Positions 25,369 through 34,256 of a stretch of DNA of 64,000 nt are shown here, in pieces (the stretch's first letter is position 1; the number at the start of each line of letters is the position of its first letter). A program made the translations under genes and the position numbers. The notes below the pieces were generated by a model, which saw only the letters and a list, made by a program, of their open reading frames with translations, did not search any database and was not told the origin of the DNA. Source of the stretch: CAWHJB01 sp963698715 (GTDB lineage: Bacteria; Chloroflexota; Anaerolineae; Anaerolineales; UBA4823); the NCBI GenBank assembly GCA_963698715.1, contig CAVORW010000003.1, forward strand, positions 310,001 through 374,000. Direction: 5' to 3'.

Positions 25369-26789
25369 GGGGTGCACTAAAATGTTGTAGAATCAGACAG
25401 CCAAGGGCAGAAGGGCAAGGCTGTCGAAAGCCGCTCCATCAGAGAGCCAGGCCGCCCGTGCTTTGGCGGTTGCGATGGCACCTGCGAGCGTCCAACGGGC
25501 ACCAGAAATCTTGAGCCGAGCGGTAGCAATCTGTTTGCAAGCACTCTCAACCGTGCCGCTGCCAATCCAATACCCCTGAGCTCGGAACTGAGCGTAATTC
25601 ATTCGGTGTTGGTTATTGGAGTAATAAGTGACCGCACGCTGCGCCGCCTCTTCGGCTGTTTTATGTCGGCCATAGTGCTGACAGGCTGCGATCACTTTTT
25701 GAACCTGGCCTTGCCATAGCCAGTTTGTGACTTGCTCCAGCCACTCCTGGCGGGCGGTTGCTTGAGAGAAAACAGCATCTGCGATCGGTGTGAGATATTC
25801 ACAGGCATGGTACCAATCGACGATCTGGATCGCATCGGGGAAGTAATGGGAAATCAGTTTCCAGATCCAAACGGCGCCGTCACAAACGAAGACAAGTTCC
25901 TGCGCCTTGTCGGCTAAACGTCTCACCCCAGTGGCCCATAACAGCTGCCCGAATTCTTCGGCAGGCGCAATCGCACTATGATAGCTGATCGCTTGGGCTT
26001 TCGGATCGGCTTGCCCATACACTTCCGCCACCTGATACCAACTCAAGGTCTTTAACTCCCGCCATTGCTGCCCGACCGGCACCTGGGCGCCATCTAGCGA
26101 ACCATATAAGCGCTTTGGCACTGCGCTAATCGCTCTTTCCCGCTCTTGCAGCCAAGCTTCATCCTGGCTCTGACGGACCCACTCTGCCTCCCGCTGGGCT
26201 TGTTTCTGCCCGATCTGTTGGGTTTGCTTGCGGATGGTATTGTCGCTGACTTCGACCAATAAAAATTCTCGGATCTTGCGTTGGGCTCGTTCAAAAGCAA
26301 TATCCACGCCAGCTATGGCCAGCAGTTTGCCCATCACCAGGCTGACTTCTCCCGGATGTAAGCCCCACAGCTGATCCAGCCGGTAGTACTTCCGCCCACA
26401 GGCTGCACAGCCATAATATGAGCGATGGTAGTTAACCCAACCAAACACGCTCAGGATTTGCGCCTTCCGCTTTGAGATCCGCGGCGCCTGTGCCCCGCAG
26501 GCACAGCCTACTCGCCGTCCCTGTTTCTCATCTTCCCTTTCCAACACTTTCCCATATGTCTGCTGTCCCACTTGTTGCAGCAGCGCTCGGATCCCATTTT
26601 CAAGTTCCACCTGGTTTTGAATTTCTCCGGCTTCGATCAGCCGGCTAATTTCGTCTGCCAATAGACCCGTTATCTCGTCCTTTGCTCTTGTGCTAAAATC
26701 CATCTGGGAACCTCTTTCTGTGATTGTTGTTTTGGATAACCTAATCATAGCCTAGAGGTTCCTTTTTCTACAACATTTTAGTGCTCCCC
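25369..26789 (-). mobile_element. ISKra4-like insertion sequence, complete
   Basis: The left end reads GGGGTGCACTAAAATGTTG and the right end, as complement, GGGGAGCACTAAAATGTTG; the repeats run through TAGAA and match at all but one of about 23 positions. The direct repeat CTGCCAGG flanks both sides (25363-25370 and 26790-26797); because the ends begin with G, the duplication can be read as 6 to 8 bp. The length is about 1.42 kb with a single transposase gene. Perfect flanks and an open gene suggest a fairly recent insertion. Confidence 0.9.
25393..26703 (-). CDS. ISKra4-family transposase
   Basis: From the ATG at 26703 (AAAGAGG 7 bases upstream) the product has 436 residues; an ATG at 26748 has no ribosome site. 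It opens with a helical part, then a Cys-rich zinc-like segment (GCACGAQAPRISKRKAQILS and YYGCAACGRKYYRLD), then GLHPGEVSLVMGKLLAIAGV and FERAQRKIREFLLVEVSDNT. The catalytic part includes YGSLDGAQVPV, VFVCDGAVWIWKLISHYFPD and IVDWYHACEYL, and later IGSGTVESACKQI with the probable catalytic Glu. These are the D-D-E type positions described for ISKra4 transposases. The frame is intact, so the element may still move and could mobilise the related MITE-like repeats in trans. Confidence 0.85.
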   Translation of the reverse strand: MDFSTRAKDEITGLLADEISRLIEAGEIQNQVELENGIRALLQQVGQQTYGKVLEREDEKQGRRVGCACGAQAPRISKRKAQILSVFGWVNYHRSYYGCAACGRKYYRLDQLWGLHPGEVSLVMGKLLAIAGVDIAFERAQRKIREFLLVEVSDNTIRKQTQQIGQKQAQREAEWVRQSQDEAWLQERERAISAVPKRLYGSLDGAQVPVGQQWRELKTLSWYQVAEVYGQADPKAQAISYHSAIAPAEEFGQLLWATGVRRLADKAQELVFVCDGAVWIWKLISHYFPDAIQIVDWYHACEYLTPIADAVFSQATARQEWLEQVTNWLWQGQVQKVIAACQHYGRHKTAEEAAQRAVTYYSNNQHRMNYAQFRAQGYWIGSGTVESACKQIATARLKISGARWTLAGAIATAKARAAWLSDGAAFDSLALLPLAV

Positions 26790-26871
26790 CTGCCAGGGAC
26801 AAAGATAGATCGCGGCGGTCAAGCGGGTTAAGGGCCATACCTCCACGATCTTTACTTCAAATCTATCCAGT

Positions 26872-26926
26872 AATAAATATGGTTGGTGGTGCTCGCAAAT
26901 CGCAAGCACCACCAACCACATTTATT
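26872..26926. repeat. Keto-skewed hairpin beside the ISKra4-like element
   Basis: TGGTTGGTGGTGCT (26880-26893) and AGCACCACCAACCA (26905-26918) form a perfect 14-bp stem. After one mismatch the pairing continues outward with AATAAAT (26872-26878) and ATTTATT (26920-26926). It lies just outside the insertion sequence and 33 bases from the end of the TrmO gene. No T-run is present. Confidence 0.75.
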
Positions 26927-26958
26927 AATTTTCTGGGTACAGGCTATATATTGAAGCG

Positions 26959-27402
26959 TTATTTAATTTTCCGGCTCTCGTACCAGCCAGATTTTACATC
27001 ATTGCGGATGTCAAACTCGGGCATATAAGGTTTGATGTCAAGTAAAGGCGTGCTGTCCAAAACATCCACATCCATTATGTCCAGCAAGTTTCCATGACAA
27101 TTCAGCAGTCGGACGACCGAAATGCCGATTTGGTTAGGCCGGCGAGGATAGCGGGTTGAAAAAAGGCCGCGGCTTTGATCGTCCAAAAATGGCTGGACCT
27201 GCAGATCATACCCGTCGGACTGGTGAAAAACATATAAAAGGATCAGATGGCTGAATCCATCTATATCTTTCAAGCCCGCCGAAAATTCTGGCTCCAGGAT
27301 AATCTGGCCGCGGGCTGTTGAGCGAGAAGCCTGGATGGGAACCTGGCTTGCCTCAGTAAACGGGGAACGGATAGTCCCAATAGATCTAAATCGGAATTCC
27401 AT
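26959..27402 (-). CDS. TrmO/TsaA-like tRNA m6t6A methyltransferase family protein
   Basis: The product has 147 residues, typical for the single-domain TsaA fold. TrmO methylates N6-threonylcarbamoyladenosine at position 37 of tRNA using S-adenosylmethionine. The family pattern is visible in FRFRSIGTIRSPFTEASQVP at the N-terminus, GQIILEPEFSAGLKDIDGFSHL (written here in two parts: GQIILEPEF and GLKDIDGFSHLILLYVFHQS), then STRYPRRPNQIGISVVRLL and LDSTPLLDIKPYMPEFD. It lacks the C-terminal extension of the E. coli enzyme. In many archaea and anaerobes the same family is of unknown function, so the tRNA role is probable, not certain. Confidence 0.85.
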   Translation of the reverse strand: MEFRFRSIGTIRSPFTEASQVPIQASRSTARGQIILEPEFSAGLKDIDGFSHLILLYVFHQSDGYDLQVQPFLDDQSRGLFSTRYPRRPNQIGISVVRLLNCHGNLLDIMDVDVLDSTPLLDIKPYMPEFDIRNDVKSGWYESRKIK

Positions 27403-27413
27403 GCGAGGTTGCC

Positions 27414-27504
27414 TTTAGTATTTATCCGAAAAGTCGAATGGTAGGTGGTGGTGGCGTGCTGCGCAGCACGCCACCACCACCTCATAAACACCCTTCGGGA
27501 TAGG
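27414..27504. repeat. Nested palindrome with 40-bp perfect palindromic core
   Basis: The core 27443-27482 is a perfect 40-base palindrome with no loop (arm AGGTGGTGGTGGCGTGCTGC). The outer left arm TTTAGTATTTATCCGAAAAG (from 27414) is similar to the complement of the right flank (CCCTTCGGGATAGGCGCTTA, ending near 27510). The left half, with the same flank, recurs at 40640-40695, which shows it is a dispersed repeat. Confidence 0.8.
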
Positions 27505-27621
27505 CGCTTAATGAAGTTTATCAGTTCGGCTGACGATATCACCGTTGAGGTATGCCGTGACAGCCTCCTCGATGCTCTCCAGGTCGGTGCTCGTGTGGGC
27601 CATAAACATGTTTTATGTTTG

Positions 27622-30369
27622 TTAGCACAGCTCCAGCACGGCTCTTACCAGATGTGGCTCGCTCGTCGGACTCAATGTGAACCCAAGTTGCTTCAGGATA
27701 TTCTGCATGGAAATGTTTTCAACCGTCACATGGGCATGAATCCGGCAGAGATTCTCCTGTTTGCCAACTTCGATGACCTGTTTCATCAGCTCTTTGCCGA
27801 CTCCCAGCCCCTGATATAGATCGCTCACCAGCACACTGAAACGGGCTTCGTCCATACCATGCATCTTTGAAAGCCGCCCAGCTCCCAAAATGCGCGCATC
27901 GCCGGTTTCCGGATCGCGATCCTCAGCAATCAAGGTGATTTCACGGTCATAGTCACAGTGACAGATGCGAGCCAGTCGGTCGTGTGCAACACGTTCGTTC
28001 AGCAGCATCGGATGCAAATAGCGCATGTAAACCGAGCGGTCTGAAAGGGTCTCGTGGAATTTTACAAGCAAAGGCTCGTCCTCAGGCTGAATGGGGCGGC
28101 TGAGGATGTAAGTGCCATTTTTTGCAGTCCAGCTGCTTATATACTGGGATGGATACGGTCGGATCGCAAGGCGGGGAAGATTTGCCTCAAGGACCTCATT
28201 CTCAAATAACACTACCCGGGCATCCAGGGCCAGCAGCCGCTCTTCGGAAGCTAGCAAAGGATTAATATCCAGCTCCTTTATCCAGCGTTGTTCTGCAATC
28301 AACTGGCTGAATCGCACTAACATCTGTTCCAGTCCAACCAGGTCAACGGGTTTGCGCCCGCGCACGCCTTGCAATGCGGTATAAATTCTGGTTCGCTCCA
28401 TCATGCGGCGGGCCAGGATCGAGTTCAATGGCGGCAGCGCCAGGGCCCGATCTTTGAACACTTCTACCAGCGAGCCTCCCAGTCCAAATAACAGAACTGG
28501 GCCAAGCTGTGGATCGATACTGCTGCCCAAGATCAATTCATAGCCATCCAGAGATGACATCGGCTGGACGGTTACACCCAGAAAATGTTCTACTCCTGCC
28601 AGTTCAGCCACTGTAGCCTGAATGCGGCTGTAAGCAGCCTGGACTGATCTGGCGTCATGCAAGTTCAATTGAACGCCCCCCACATCGGTTTTGTGAGTAA
28701 TGGTTTCGGAATGCAGTTTGAGTACCACTGGGTAGCCGATTTCATCCGCCAATCGAACGGCTGTATCCACATCAGCAGCGATGCGGGTGACAACGGTAGG
28801 TATGCCGTAGGCAGCCAGCAGCTGTTTGGATTCGTATTCAGTCAGGATTGTTCGACCGGTCGCACGCGCATGTTCAATGATCTCGGCTGCCAGTTCGCGC
28901 TGGACGTCACTCCCTTCCGTCCCGTTTGGAAGCTTGGGGGTTTCGTATAAGCTGCGCAGGTTATTGGCGTAGTGCGCCATATAGTCAAACATGCGAGCGG
29001 CAGTGTCTGGGTAGGGGAAGGTCGGAATGTTGGAGCGGTTCAAAATTGCCTCGCCATTCTTCACGTCATCGCCGCCCATCCAGCTGGCAATAACTGGTTT
29101 GCCAAGGCTTTGTCCGTAGGGCTTGAGCTTTTCGGCGGTCTCAGTTGGGTCTGTCATGGCCTGAGGCGTCAGAATGACCAGCATGCCATCGCTGTTAGGA
29201 TCTTGAGCAGCAATTTTTAGGGCTTCGGCATATCGATCCGGGCTGGCATCGCCCAGAATATCCACAGGGTTGTTATGACTCCAGGCTGCGGGCAGCAAGT
29301 TGTTATATGCATCCATAGTTTCTACAGACAGCTCTGCCAGCTTTCCGCCATTCGTGATCAAGGCATCGGTGGCCAACACGCCGGGCCCGCCGGCATTGGT
29401 AAGAATGGTCAGGCGCGGGCCTTTCGGTCTTGGCTGTTTGGCCAGCACTTCGGCCATATAGAACAGTTCAGCGATGCTGTTCACCCGCAGTACGCCGCTG
29501 CGGCGGAAGGCAACTTCCAGCACCTCGTCGCTGCCTGTCAGCGAGCCGGTGTGCGAGGCAGCCGCCTTGGCCGCGCCGGCTGTGCGTCCGGGTTTGATGA
29601 CGATAATCGGCTTGGTGAGCGCCACTTCCCGGGCAGCAGACAGAAAGCCCCGGGCATCTCCGATGGTTTCCATATAAATTACGATGCTTTCAGTGCGCGG
29701 GTCATCGCCCAGATAGTAAATCAGGTCGCCCCAGCCGACATCCAGCATCGAGCCGATCGAAACGAAAGAACTAAAGCCAACATTTTCCTGCAGGCTCCAA
29801 TCTAGGACTGCTGTGCAAAGTGCGCCGCTCTGGCTGAGAAAACCCACGCTGCCTGTGCGGGCCATTTTGCTGGCAAATGTGGCATTCAACCCGCTGATCG
29901 GGCTCATAACTCCCAGACAGTTTGGTCCAATAATCCGCATTTTGCCGCGTCGGGCATGTTCCATGATCTGTCGTTCCAACTCTACTCCGTTGGGTCCCGT
30001 TTCTTTGAAACCTGCAGAGATTACGATCGCACCCTTGACGCCAACCTCGACACAATCCTTAATAATATTCGGGACTGTATGGGCCGGTGTGGTGATGACT
30101 GCCAGGTCAACCTGTTCGGGTACTTCCGAAATACTCGAGTAGGCTTTGATGCCTAAGACACTGGGGCGTTTGGGATTAACGGGAAAGACTGCTCCCCCAA
30201 AAGGGCTGCTGATCAGGTTCCAGAGAACCGTTCGTCCGACGGAGCCAGCAGTTTCGGTAGCACCAATTACGGCAACATTTTTTGGGGCAAAAATCGCATC
30301 CAGAGCCTGGCTTTCATAATGCAGGACGTCGTGGGCGGGATCAAAAGAGGGCAGTGTTACTTGATTCAT
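27622..30369 (-). CDS. ADP-forming acyl-CoA synthetase fused to GNAT acetyltransferase (Pat-like)
   Basis: The product has 915 residues from the ATG at 30369, which follows TTGGAG; an ATG 12 bases upstream lacks spacing. Order: CoA-binding Rossmann domain (IFAPKNVAVIGATETAGSVG, about 20-125), two succinyl-CoA-ligase-like domains (about 135-460) with the phospho-His loop AASHTGSLTGSDEV, an ATP-grasp domain (about 485-690; GYPVVLKLHSETITHKTDVG), and a C-terminal GNAT domain (about 750-900; VSDLYQGLGVGKELM). This is the layout of bacterial Pat-type lysine acetyltransferases and of acetate-CoA ligase (ADP-forming)/GNAT fusions. Because the phospho-His is present, the synthetase part may be active; in true Pat it is often lost. 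It may link acetyl-CoA pools to protein acetylation. Confidence 0.9.
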   Translation of the reverse strand: MNQVTLPSFDPAHDVLHYESQALDAIFAPKNVAVIGATETAGSVGRTVLWNLISSPFGGAVFPVNPKRPSVLGIKAYSSISEVPEQVDLAVITTPAHTVPNIIKDCVEVGVKGAIVISAGFKETGPNGVELERQIMEHARRGKMRIIGPNCLGVMSPISGLNATFASKMARTGSVGFLSQSGALCTAVLDWSLQENVGFSSFVSIGSMLDVGWGDLIYYLGDDPRTESIVIYMETIGDARGFLSAAREVALTKPIIVIKPGRTAGAAKAAASHTGSLTGSDEVLEVAFRRSGVLRVNSIAELFYMAEVLAKQPRPKGPRLTILTNAGGPGVLATDALITNGGKLAELSVETMDAYNNLLPAAWSHNNPVDILGDASPDRYAEALKIAAQDPNSDGMLVILTPQAMTDPTETAEKLKPYGQSLGKPVIASWMGGDDVKNGEAILNRSNIPTFPYPDTAARMFDYMAHYANNLRSLYETPKLPNGTEGSDVQRELAAEIIEHARATGRTILTEYESKQLLAAYGIPTVVTRIAADVDTAVRLADEIGYPVVLKLHSETITHKTDVGGVQLNLHDARSVQAAYSRIQATVAELAGVEHFLGVTVQPMSSLDGYELILGSSIDPQLGPVLLFGLGGSLVEVFKDRALALPPLNSILARRMMERTRIYTALQGVRGRKPVDLVGLEQMLVRFSQLIAEQRWIKELDINPLLASEERLLALDARVVLFENEVLEANLPRLAIRPYPSQYISSWTAKNGTYILSRPIQPEDEPLLVKFHETLSDRSVYMRYLHPMLLNERVAHDRLARICHCDYDREITLIAEDRDPETGDARILGAGRLSKMHGMDEARFSVLVSDLYQGLGVGKELMKQVIEVGKQENLCRIHAHVTVENISMQNILKQLGFTLSPTSEPHLVRAVLELC

Positions 30370-30393
30370 TATCAACTCCAATAATTTCCAGAC

Positions 30394-30419
30394 AAAGGCC
30401 GTCCGTGTGGGCGGCCTTT
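30394..30419. terminator. GC-rich hairpin in the leader of the acyl-CoA synthetase gene
   Basis: AAAGGCCG (30394-30401) pairs with CGGCCTTT (30412-30419), loop TCCGTGTGGG, followed by TTTTA on the plus strand. It sits 25 bases upstream of the synthetase start codon, so it may be an attenuator or block read-through into the divergent gntR side. Confidence 0.5.
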
Positions 30420-30637
30420 TATAGGATCATGATCAGGGATTACGTTTTGTGTAATTTTACACAAGATTTATTCTAACAAATTATTCCCGAACTGTACGGG
30501 TACAAATGTTACCCATATCATAGGATGATAGTCGCTTTTTGCGAGATCCCAGAAAGGCCTGAGTGGAGGTGTTCGGTTCTGAGTCCACTTATTTTGCACA
30601 AATCCCAAACTTGGGCCTGAACAGATGTGAAAAAAGA

Positions 30638-30688
30638 TTGACAGATTGATTTCTTTTGCTACAATAATATCAGAATATCTGATATTAT
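30638..30688 (+). promoter_or_regulatory. gntR promoter with overlapping inverted-repeat operator
   Basis: TTGACA (30638-30643), 16 bases, TACAAT (30660-30665) form a near-consensus vegetative promoter. Immediately on it lies a perfect inverted repeat, ATAATATCAGA (30664-30674) and TCTGATATTAT (30678-30688), with 3-base spacing. An 11-bp perfect repeat touching the -10 box, in front of a GntR gene, is a strong candidate for an autoregulatory operator. Confidence 0.8.
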
Positions 30689-30767
30689 AATATTGTTGTG
30701 GGTGAATTGGCGAGCCATTACCTTGGCTGGAATATGGTTTTCGGAAGGTACAGTCCTCGGGAGATCA

Positions 30768-31454
30768 ATGAACGAATTTATCGGGCGGAATACTTTAGCC
30801 AGCAACGTCGCCGAGCAGTTGAGGGCACAGATTGCAGAGGGGCGCTTTGGCGTGGGTGATTATCTCCCACCTCAGAAGGAACTGGCAGAACGCTTCGGGG
30901 TCGGTCTATCTACAATTCGGGAGGCCATGCAGTTATTGATCGCAGCTGGTTTGTTAAAATCCCATCCCGGCAAAGGTACTTGGGTCAGAGACGATGCACT
31001 CAGCACGCTTATTCATCCACAAGTGGTTAAAACGCGGTTGGGGGAATTGAAAGCTCGCCAGGTTTACGAAGCCCGATCCGTGATTGAGGTCGCCCTGATC
31101 GAACTGGCAGCCAGCCGTGCCACTCCTGCTGATATCGAAAACATTTCTCAGGCATTGCAAGAGATGGCAAACGCTAAAAACGATCAAGCTTTTATTGAAG
31201 CAGATCTTTTATTTCACCTGATGGTCGCCCGAGCTGGCCACAACGAGCTGTTGGAACAGCTGTACCAACTTGTGCAGAAATTGCTGGTAGATGTTGTTAA
31301 CGAACTAATTCAATTGCCAAATGTGAAATCGGAGTCAATGCCTTTACAGCTGGCGATTTTTGAGGCAGTTAAGGCCAACGATAGTTTGGCAGCCAAAAAA
31401 GCTGCCCAGGTACACATGGAGTACATTGAACAATTATTAAACACCTATGAATAG
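30768..31454 (+). CDS. GntR-family (FCD subfamily) transcriptional regulator
   Basis: From the ATG at 30768 (CGGGAG upstream) the product has 228 residues; an earlier frame start at 30693 would place the start close to the -10 box and is unlikely. The winged-helix part spans about residues 10-80 (LPPQKELAERFGVGLSTIRE, then AAGLLKSHPGKGTWV). The C-terminal FCD ligand-binding domain follows, with the helix-bundle pattern and probable metal ligands in EADLLFHLMVARAGHNEL. Such regulators respond to small carboxylic or sugar acids. It probably controls itself and the MttB gene 107 bases downstream, and perhaps the SMP-30 gene after it, through the inverted repeat at 30664-30688. Confidence 0.9.
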   Translation: MNEFIGRNTLASNVAEQLRAQIAEGRFGVGDYLPPQKELAERFGVGLSTIREAMQLLIAAGLLKSHPGKGTWVRDDALSTLIHPQVVKTRLGELKARQVYEARSVIEVALIELAASRATPADIENISQALQEMANAKNDQAFIEADLLFHLMVARAGHNELLEQLYQLVQKLLVDVVNELIQLPNVKSESMPLQLAIFEAVKANDSLAAKKAAQVHMEYIEQLLNTYE

Positions 31455-31561
31455 GGCGGCTGAGGACCATTTTGGCCGGTATAAACCCCAGAAATTCCTC
31501 CAACCATAAATAATTGTTTTCAAAAAATCTAAACAAGTTATTCCTAAAGGAGAATAGTACA

Positions 31562-33007
31562 GTGAACAAGGCCAATACTTTCGCAAGCATCACCCCACAG
31601 TTTTCGGTCTTAAGTGAAAGCCAATTACAAGACCTGCACCTGGCCGCTCTGGAGGTGTTGAGGCATACCGGTATTCGTTTTCATCACGATGGCGCACTGG
31701 AAATGTTGAAAAATGTTGGAGCCTTCATCTCAGATGGGAACCTGGTTAAATTCCCTGCCCGGATTGTCGACGAAGCTCTGGCTAATGCACCGTCCCGGAT
31801 CGTGATGTGCGATCGGGTTGGTGAGCCGGCGATTTTTCTTGAAGGCAAGCGAACTTATTTTGGGACAGGTTCGGATTGCTTAAACTACCTCGATCCATCT
31901 ACTGGCGAGCACCGCAAATTCACCCGCAAAGATGTACAAGATGGTTACCGACTGGTGGACGCCCTGCCGAATATCCATTTTTTGATGTCAATGGGCATCC
32001 CCGCCGATGTGGATCCTCACCTGACATATGATGTCCAGATGGCTGATATGCTTACTTACTGTACTAAGCCGCTCGTCTTTGTCACGAATGATAAAGCCAG
32101 CTGTCAGCGAGCCATTGACATGGCGGCTGTCGTAGCTGGTGGATATGAGGCGCTGCGTGAACAACAACACATCCTGCTTTATTCTGAGCCTAGCTCACCT
32201 TTGCAGCAATCGGATACGGCAGTCGATAAGCTGATCCTAATGGCAGAATATGAGCTGCCGGTTGTGCACTCTCCTGGCCCGCAAATGGGAGCAGTTGCGC
32301 CGATTACGATGGCCAGTGGGCTGGTGATGTCGCTGGCGGAAATCCTGAGCAGCCTGGTTGTTCATCAATTTACCCGCCCTGGGGCTCCGTTTGTCTTTGG
32401 GGCAGGTTTGCACCACATGGACATGAAATCCATGCAGATCTGCTATGCTTCACCCGAGTTTCAACTGACCAAAGCTGCCATCGCAGAGCTGGGGCGCTGG
32501 TATGGTCTGCCAACCTGGGGATATGCTGGCTGTTCAGATGCTAAAGTGATGGATGAACAGGCATCCCTGGAGGCCATGCTTTCCGTGTTGATGGCCAAAT
32601 TATGCGGCTCGAACCTGATTCACGATGTGGGATATATGGAAAGCGGCTTGACTACCTCGTACGAAATGATTGTGCTGACCGATGAATTGGTTGCAATGTG
32701 TGACAACTTGATGAAGGGCATTGAGGTCAGTGAGGACACATTGATGCTGGATGAAATTCACGAGGTCGGTCCTGGCGGCAACTATATAAGCACCTCTCAG
32801 ACTTTGAATCGTTTTCGAGATTTCTGGTACCCGGGTCTGCTTGATCGCCGGATTCGGTCGCAATGGCTGGACAAGGGTGGGACCACTCTTGGGCAGCGCT
32901 TGAATCAACGTGTTAAAGATATCCTTAAAAACCACGAACCGCAAACGCTGCCAGACGAGCAAAGCGTTGCCCTACAAAAGATCCTTGAATCTGTGGGCAA
33001 ATCTTGA
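31562..33007 (+). CDS. MttB-family methyltransferase, non-pyrrolysine type
   Basis: The product has 481 residues and starts with GTG at 31562, which has AAAGGAG 9 bases upstream. It belongs to the trimethylamine methyltransferase (MttB) family (FASITPQFSVLSESQLQDLH, then LEVLRHTGIRFHHDGALEML; GTGSDCLNYLD; VGYMESGLTTSYEM near the C-terminus). There is no in-frame amber codon, so it lacks pyrrolysine. Known non-pyrrolysine members such as MtgB act on glycine betaine or related quaternary amines and pass the methyl group to a corrinoid protein. No corrinoid protein (MtbC type) is next to it, which is unusual. Regulation is probably by the adjacent GntR protein. Confidence 0.88.
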   Translation: MNKANTFASITPQFSVLSESQLQDLHLAALEVLRHTGIRFHHDGALEMLKNVGAFISDGNLVKFPARIVDEALANAPSRIVMCDRVGEPAIFLEGKRTYFGTGSDCLNYLDPSTGEHRKFTRKDVQDGYRLVDALPNIHFLMSMGIPADVDPHLTYDVQMADMLTYCTKPLVFVTNDKASCQRAIDMAAVVAGGYEALREQQHILLYSEPSSPLQQSDTAVDKLILMAEYELPVVHSPGPQMGAVAPITMASGLVMSLAEILSSLVVHQFTRPGAPFVFGAGLHHMDMKSMQICYASPEFQLTKAAIAELGRWYGLPTWGYAGCSDAKVMDEQASLEAMLSVLMAKLCGSNLIHDVGYMESGLTTSYEMIVLTDELVAMCDNLMKGIEVSEDTLMLDEIHEVGPGGNYISTSQTLNRFRDFWYPGLLDRRIRSQWLDKGGTTLGQRLNQRVKDILKNHEPQTLPDEQSVALQKILESVGKS

Positions 33008-33079
33008 CTGCAGCCATTCTCGCCGAAATGGTCGACTGCAGATCAATAGGCCATTAAGGTTGACTTTTTAGACTCATAA

Positions 33080-33115
33080 GAACGCCAGCGCGGTATTTTT
33101 CACGCGCTGGCGTTC
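33080..33115 (+). terminator. Strong hairpin after the MttB gene
   Basis: GAACGCCAGCGCG (33080-33092) pairs perfectly with CGCGCTGGCGTTC (33103-33115) around a T-rich 10-base loop. There is no T-run after the stem, so termination may need a factor. It lies between the MttB and SMP-30 genes. Unlike the dispersed intergenic hairpins, its 5' arm is not G/T-rich. Confidence 0.5.
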
Positions 33116-33275
33116 ATGGAAACCTCCGTTGGGCCGGCAACCGGAAGATGGGGACACAACCAGGATTTTCCAATAGACCTCTGGGTCTTTGAAAAACGCT
33201 GTATGGGAACTACAATAATAATTCTTACAAACGGGTTCTTTTTCCATCATTTCTTCCATATTTTTTGAGTTGTAC

Positions 33276-34118
33276 ATGAACGCACAGGTTGAAACTATTT
33301 TGAAGGGCTTAAAGTATCCTGAAGGTGTGTATTACTCCCACCAGGATCAATGTGTATACTTTGTCGAATGGTTGGGTGATCGGATCTTCGCTTATCGGGA
33401 TGGAGAAACCCGTCTTATTTACCAGGCTTCACCCGGCAGCGGTCCGAGTGGGCTGAGTCAGGATCTGGATGGCACTCTATGGGTCTGTTTATACTCTGCT
33501 TGCCAGGTGGTCCAGATTGGCCGGGCCGGAGGGCTGCTGCGGGAATATCACGCCTGGCATAACCAACATTTTAAAGGTCCGAATGACCTCGTCCATGCGC
33601 CAGATGCTGGGTTATTCTTTACCGACTCGGGGAATTTTCAGGCGGATTGGGTCAGCGGTAAACCAGTTGGATCGGTCTATTATCTTAGTCAAAAGGGCGA
33701 CTTGAATTGTGCGGCGACCGGGATCGCTTTTTCGAATGGGATTGCGATTTCACCTGATGGCCGCAAGCTCTACGTTTCTGAGCACCGCCGCAACCAGATT
33801 TTAGGGTTTGATATTGAAGTAGACGGGGGTTTATCGAATCGGAGAGTATTCGCCAGGCTAGATAACCACTGCCTGCTCGACCCTGGCAGGGCACATGAGC
33901 TTGGCCCGGATGGCATCTGCATGGACTGGCGGGGATGGCTGTGGGCCGCTCATTATGGCGGCGGCAAGCTGGTTGGTTGGGACCAGAATGGAGAGCCGAG
34001 AGGGATGATCTACCTGACGGAGGGGCGCTGCCCGACAAATCTAGCTTTTCATCCTGAGGAGAAAGCGTTCTATATTACTGAAGTAGAGTCTGGCTCGCTA
34101 CTTCGCCAGAAACTTTAA
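33276..34118 (+). CDS. SMP-30/gluconolactonase family protein
   Basis: From the ATG at 33276 the product has 280 residues. It is a six-bladed beta-propeller of the SMP-30 / LRE type: LKYPEGVYYSHQDQCVYFVE at the start with the metal-binding Glu, PNDLVHAPDAGLFFTDSG near residue 100 with Asn and Asp ligands, and FSNGIAISPDGRKLYVSE near 155. GPDGICMDWRGWLWAAHYGG contains the last metal-ligand Asp. Members hydrolyse sugar lactones in the cytoplasm. Position after gntR and the MttB gene suggests a shared catabolic role, for example of a betaine- or sugar-derived compound, but that is inference. No ribosome site is clear. Confidence 0.85.
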   Translation: MNAQVETILKGLKYPEGVYYSHQDQCVYFVEWLGDRIFAYRDGETRLIYQASPGSGPSGLSQDLDGTLWVCLYSACQVVQIGRAGGLLREYHAWHNQHFKGPNDLVHAPDAGLFFTDSGNFQADWVSGKPVGSVYYLSQKGDLNCAATGIAFSNGIAISPDGRKLYVSEHRRNQILGFDIEVDGGLSNRRVFARLDNHCLLDPGRAHELGPDGICMDWRGWLWAAHYGGGKLVGWDQNGEPRGMIYLTEGRCPTNLAFHPEEKAFYITEVESGSLLRQKL

Positions 34119-34256
34119 TCGCCAGTGGACGATCAACCCCGTCCACTTTTTTCATCGAGTTTTGAATGGGCAGGAAAATCTTCTTCAGCAAGCTACCCTT
34201 TGGGCGCATATATGGGCTCGCCTGGATCACTGTGGGGTCAGCCTTGGCACCGAAGA

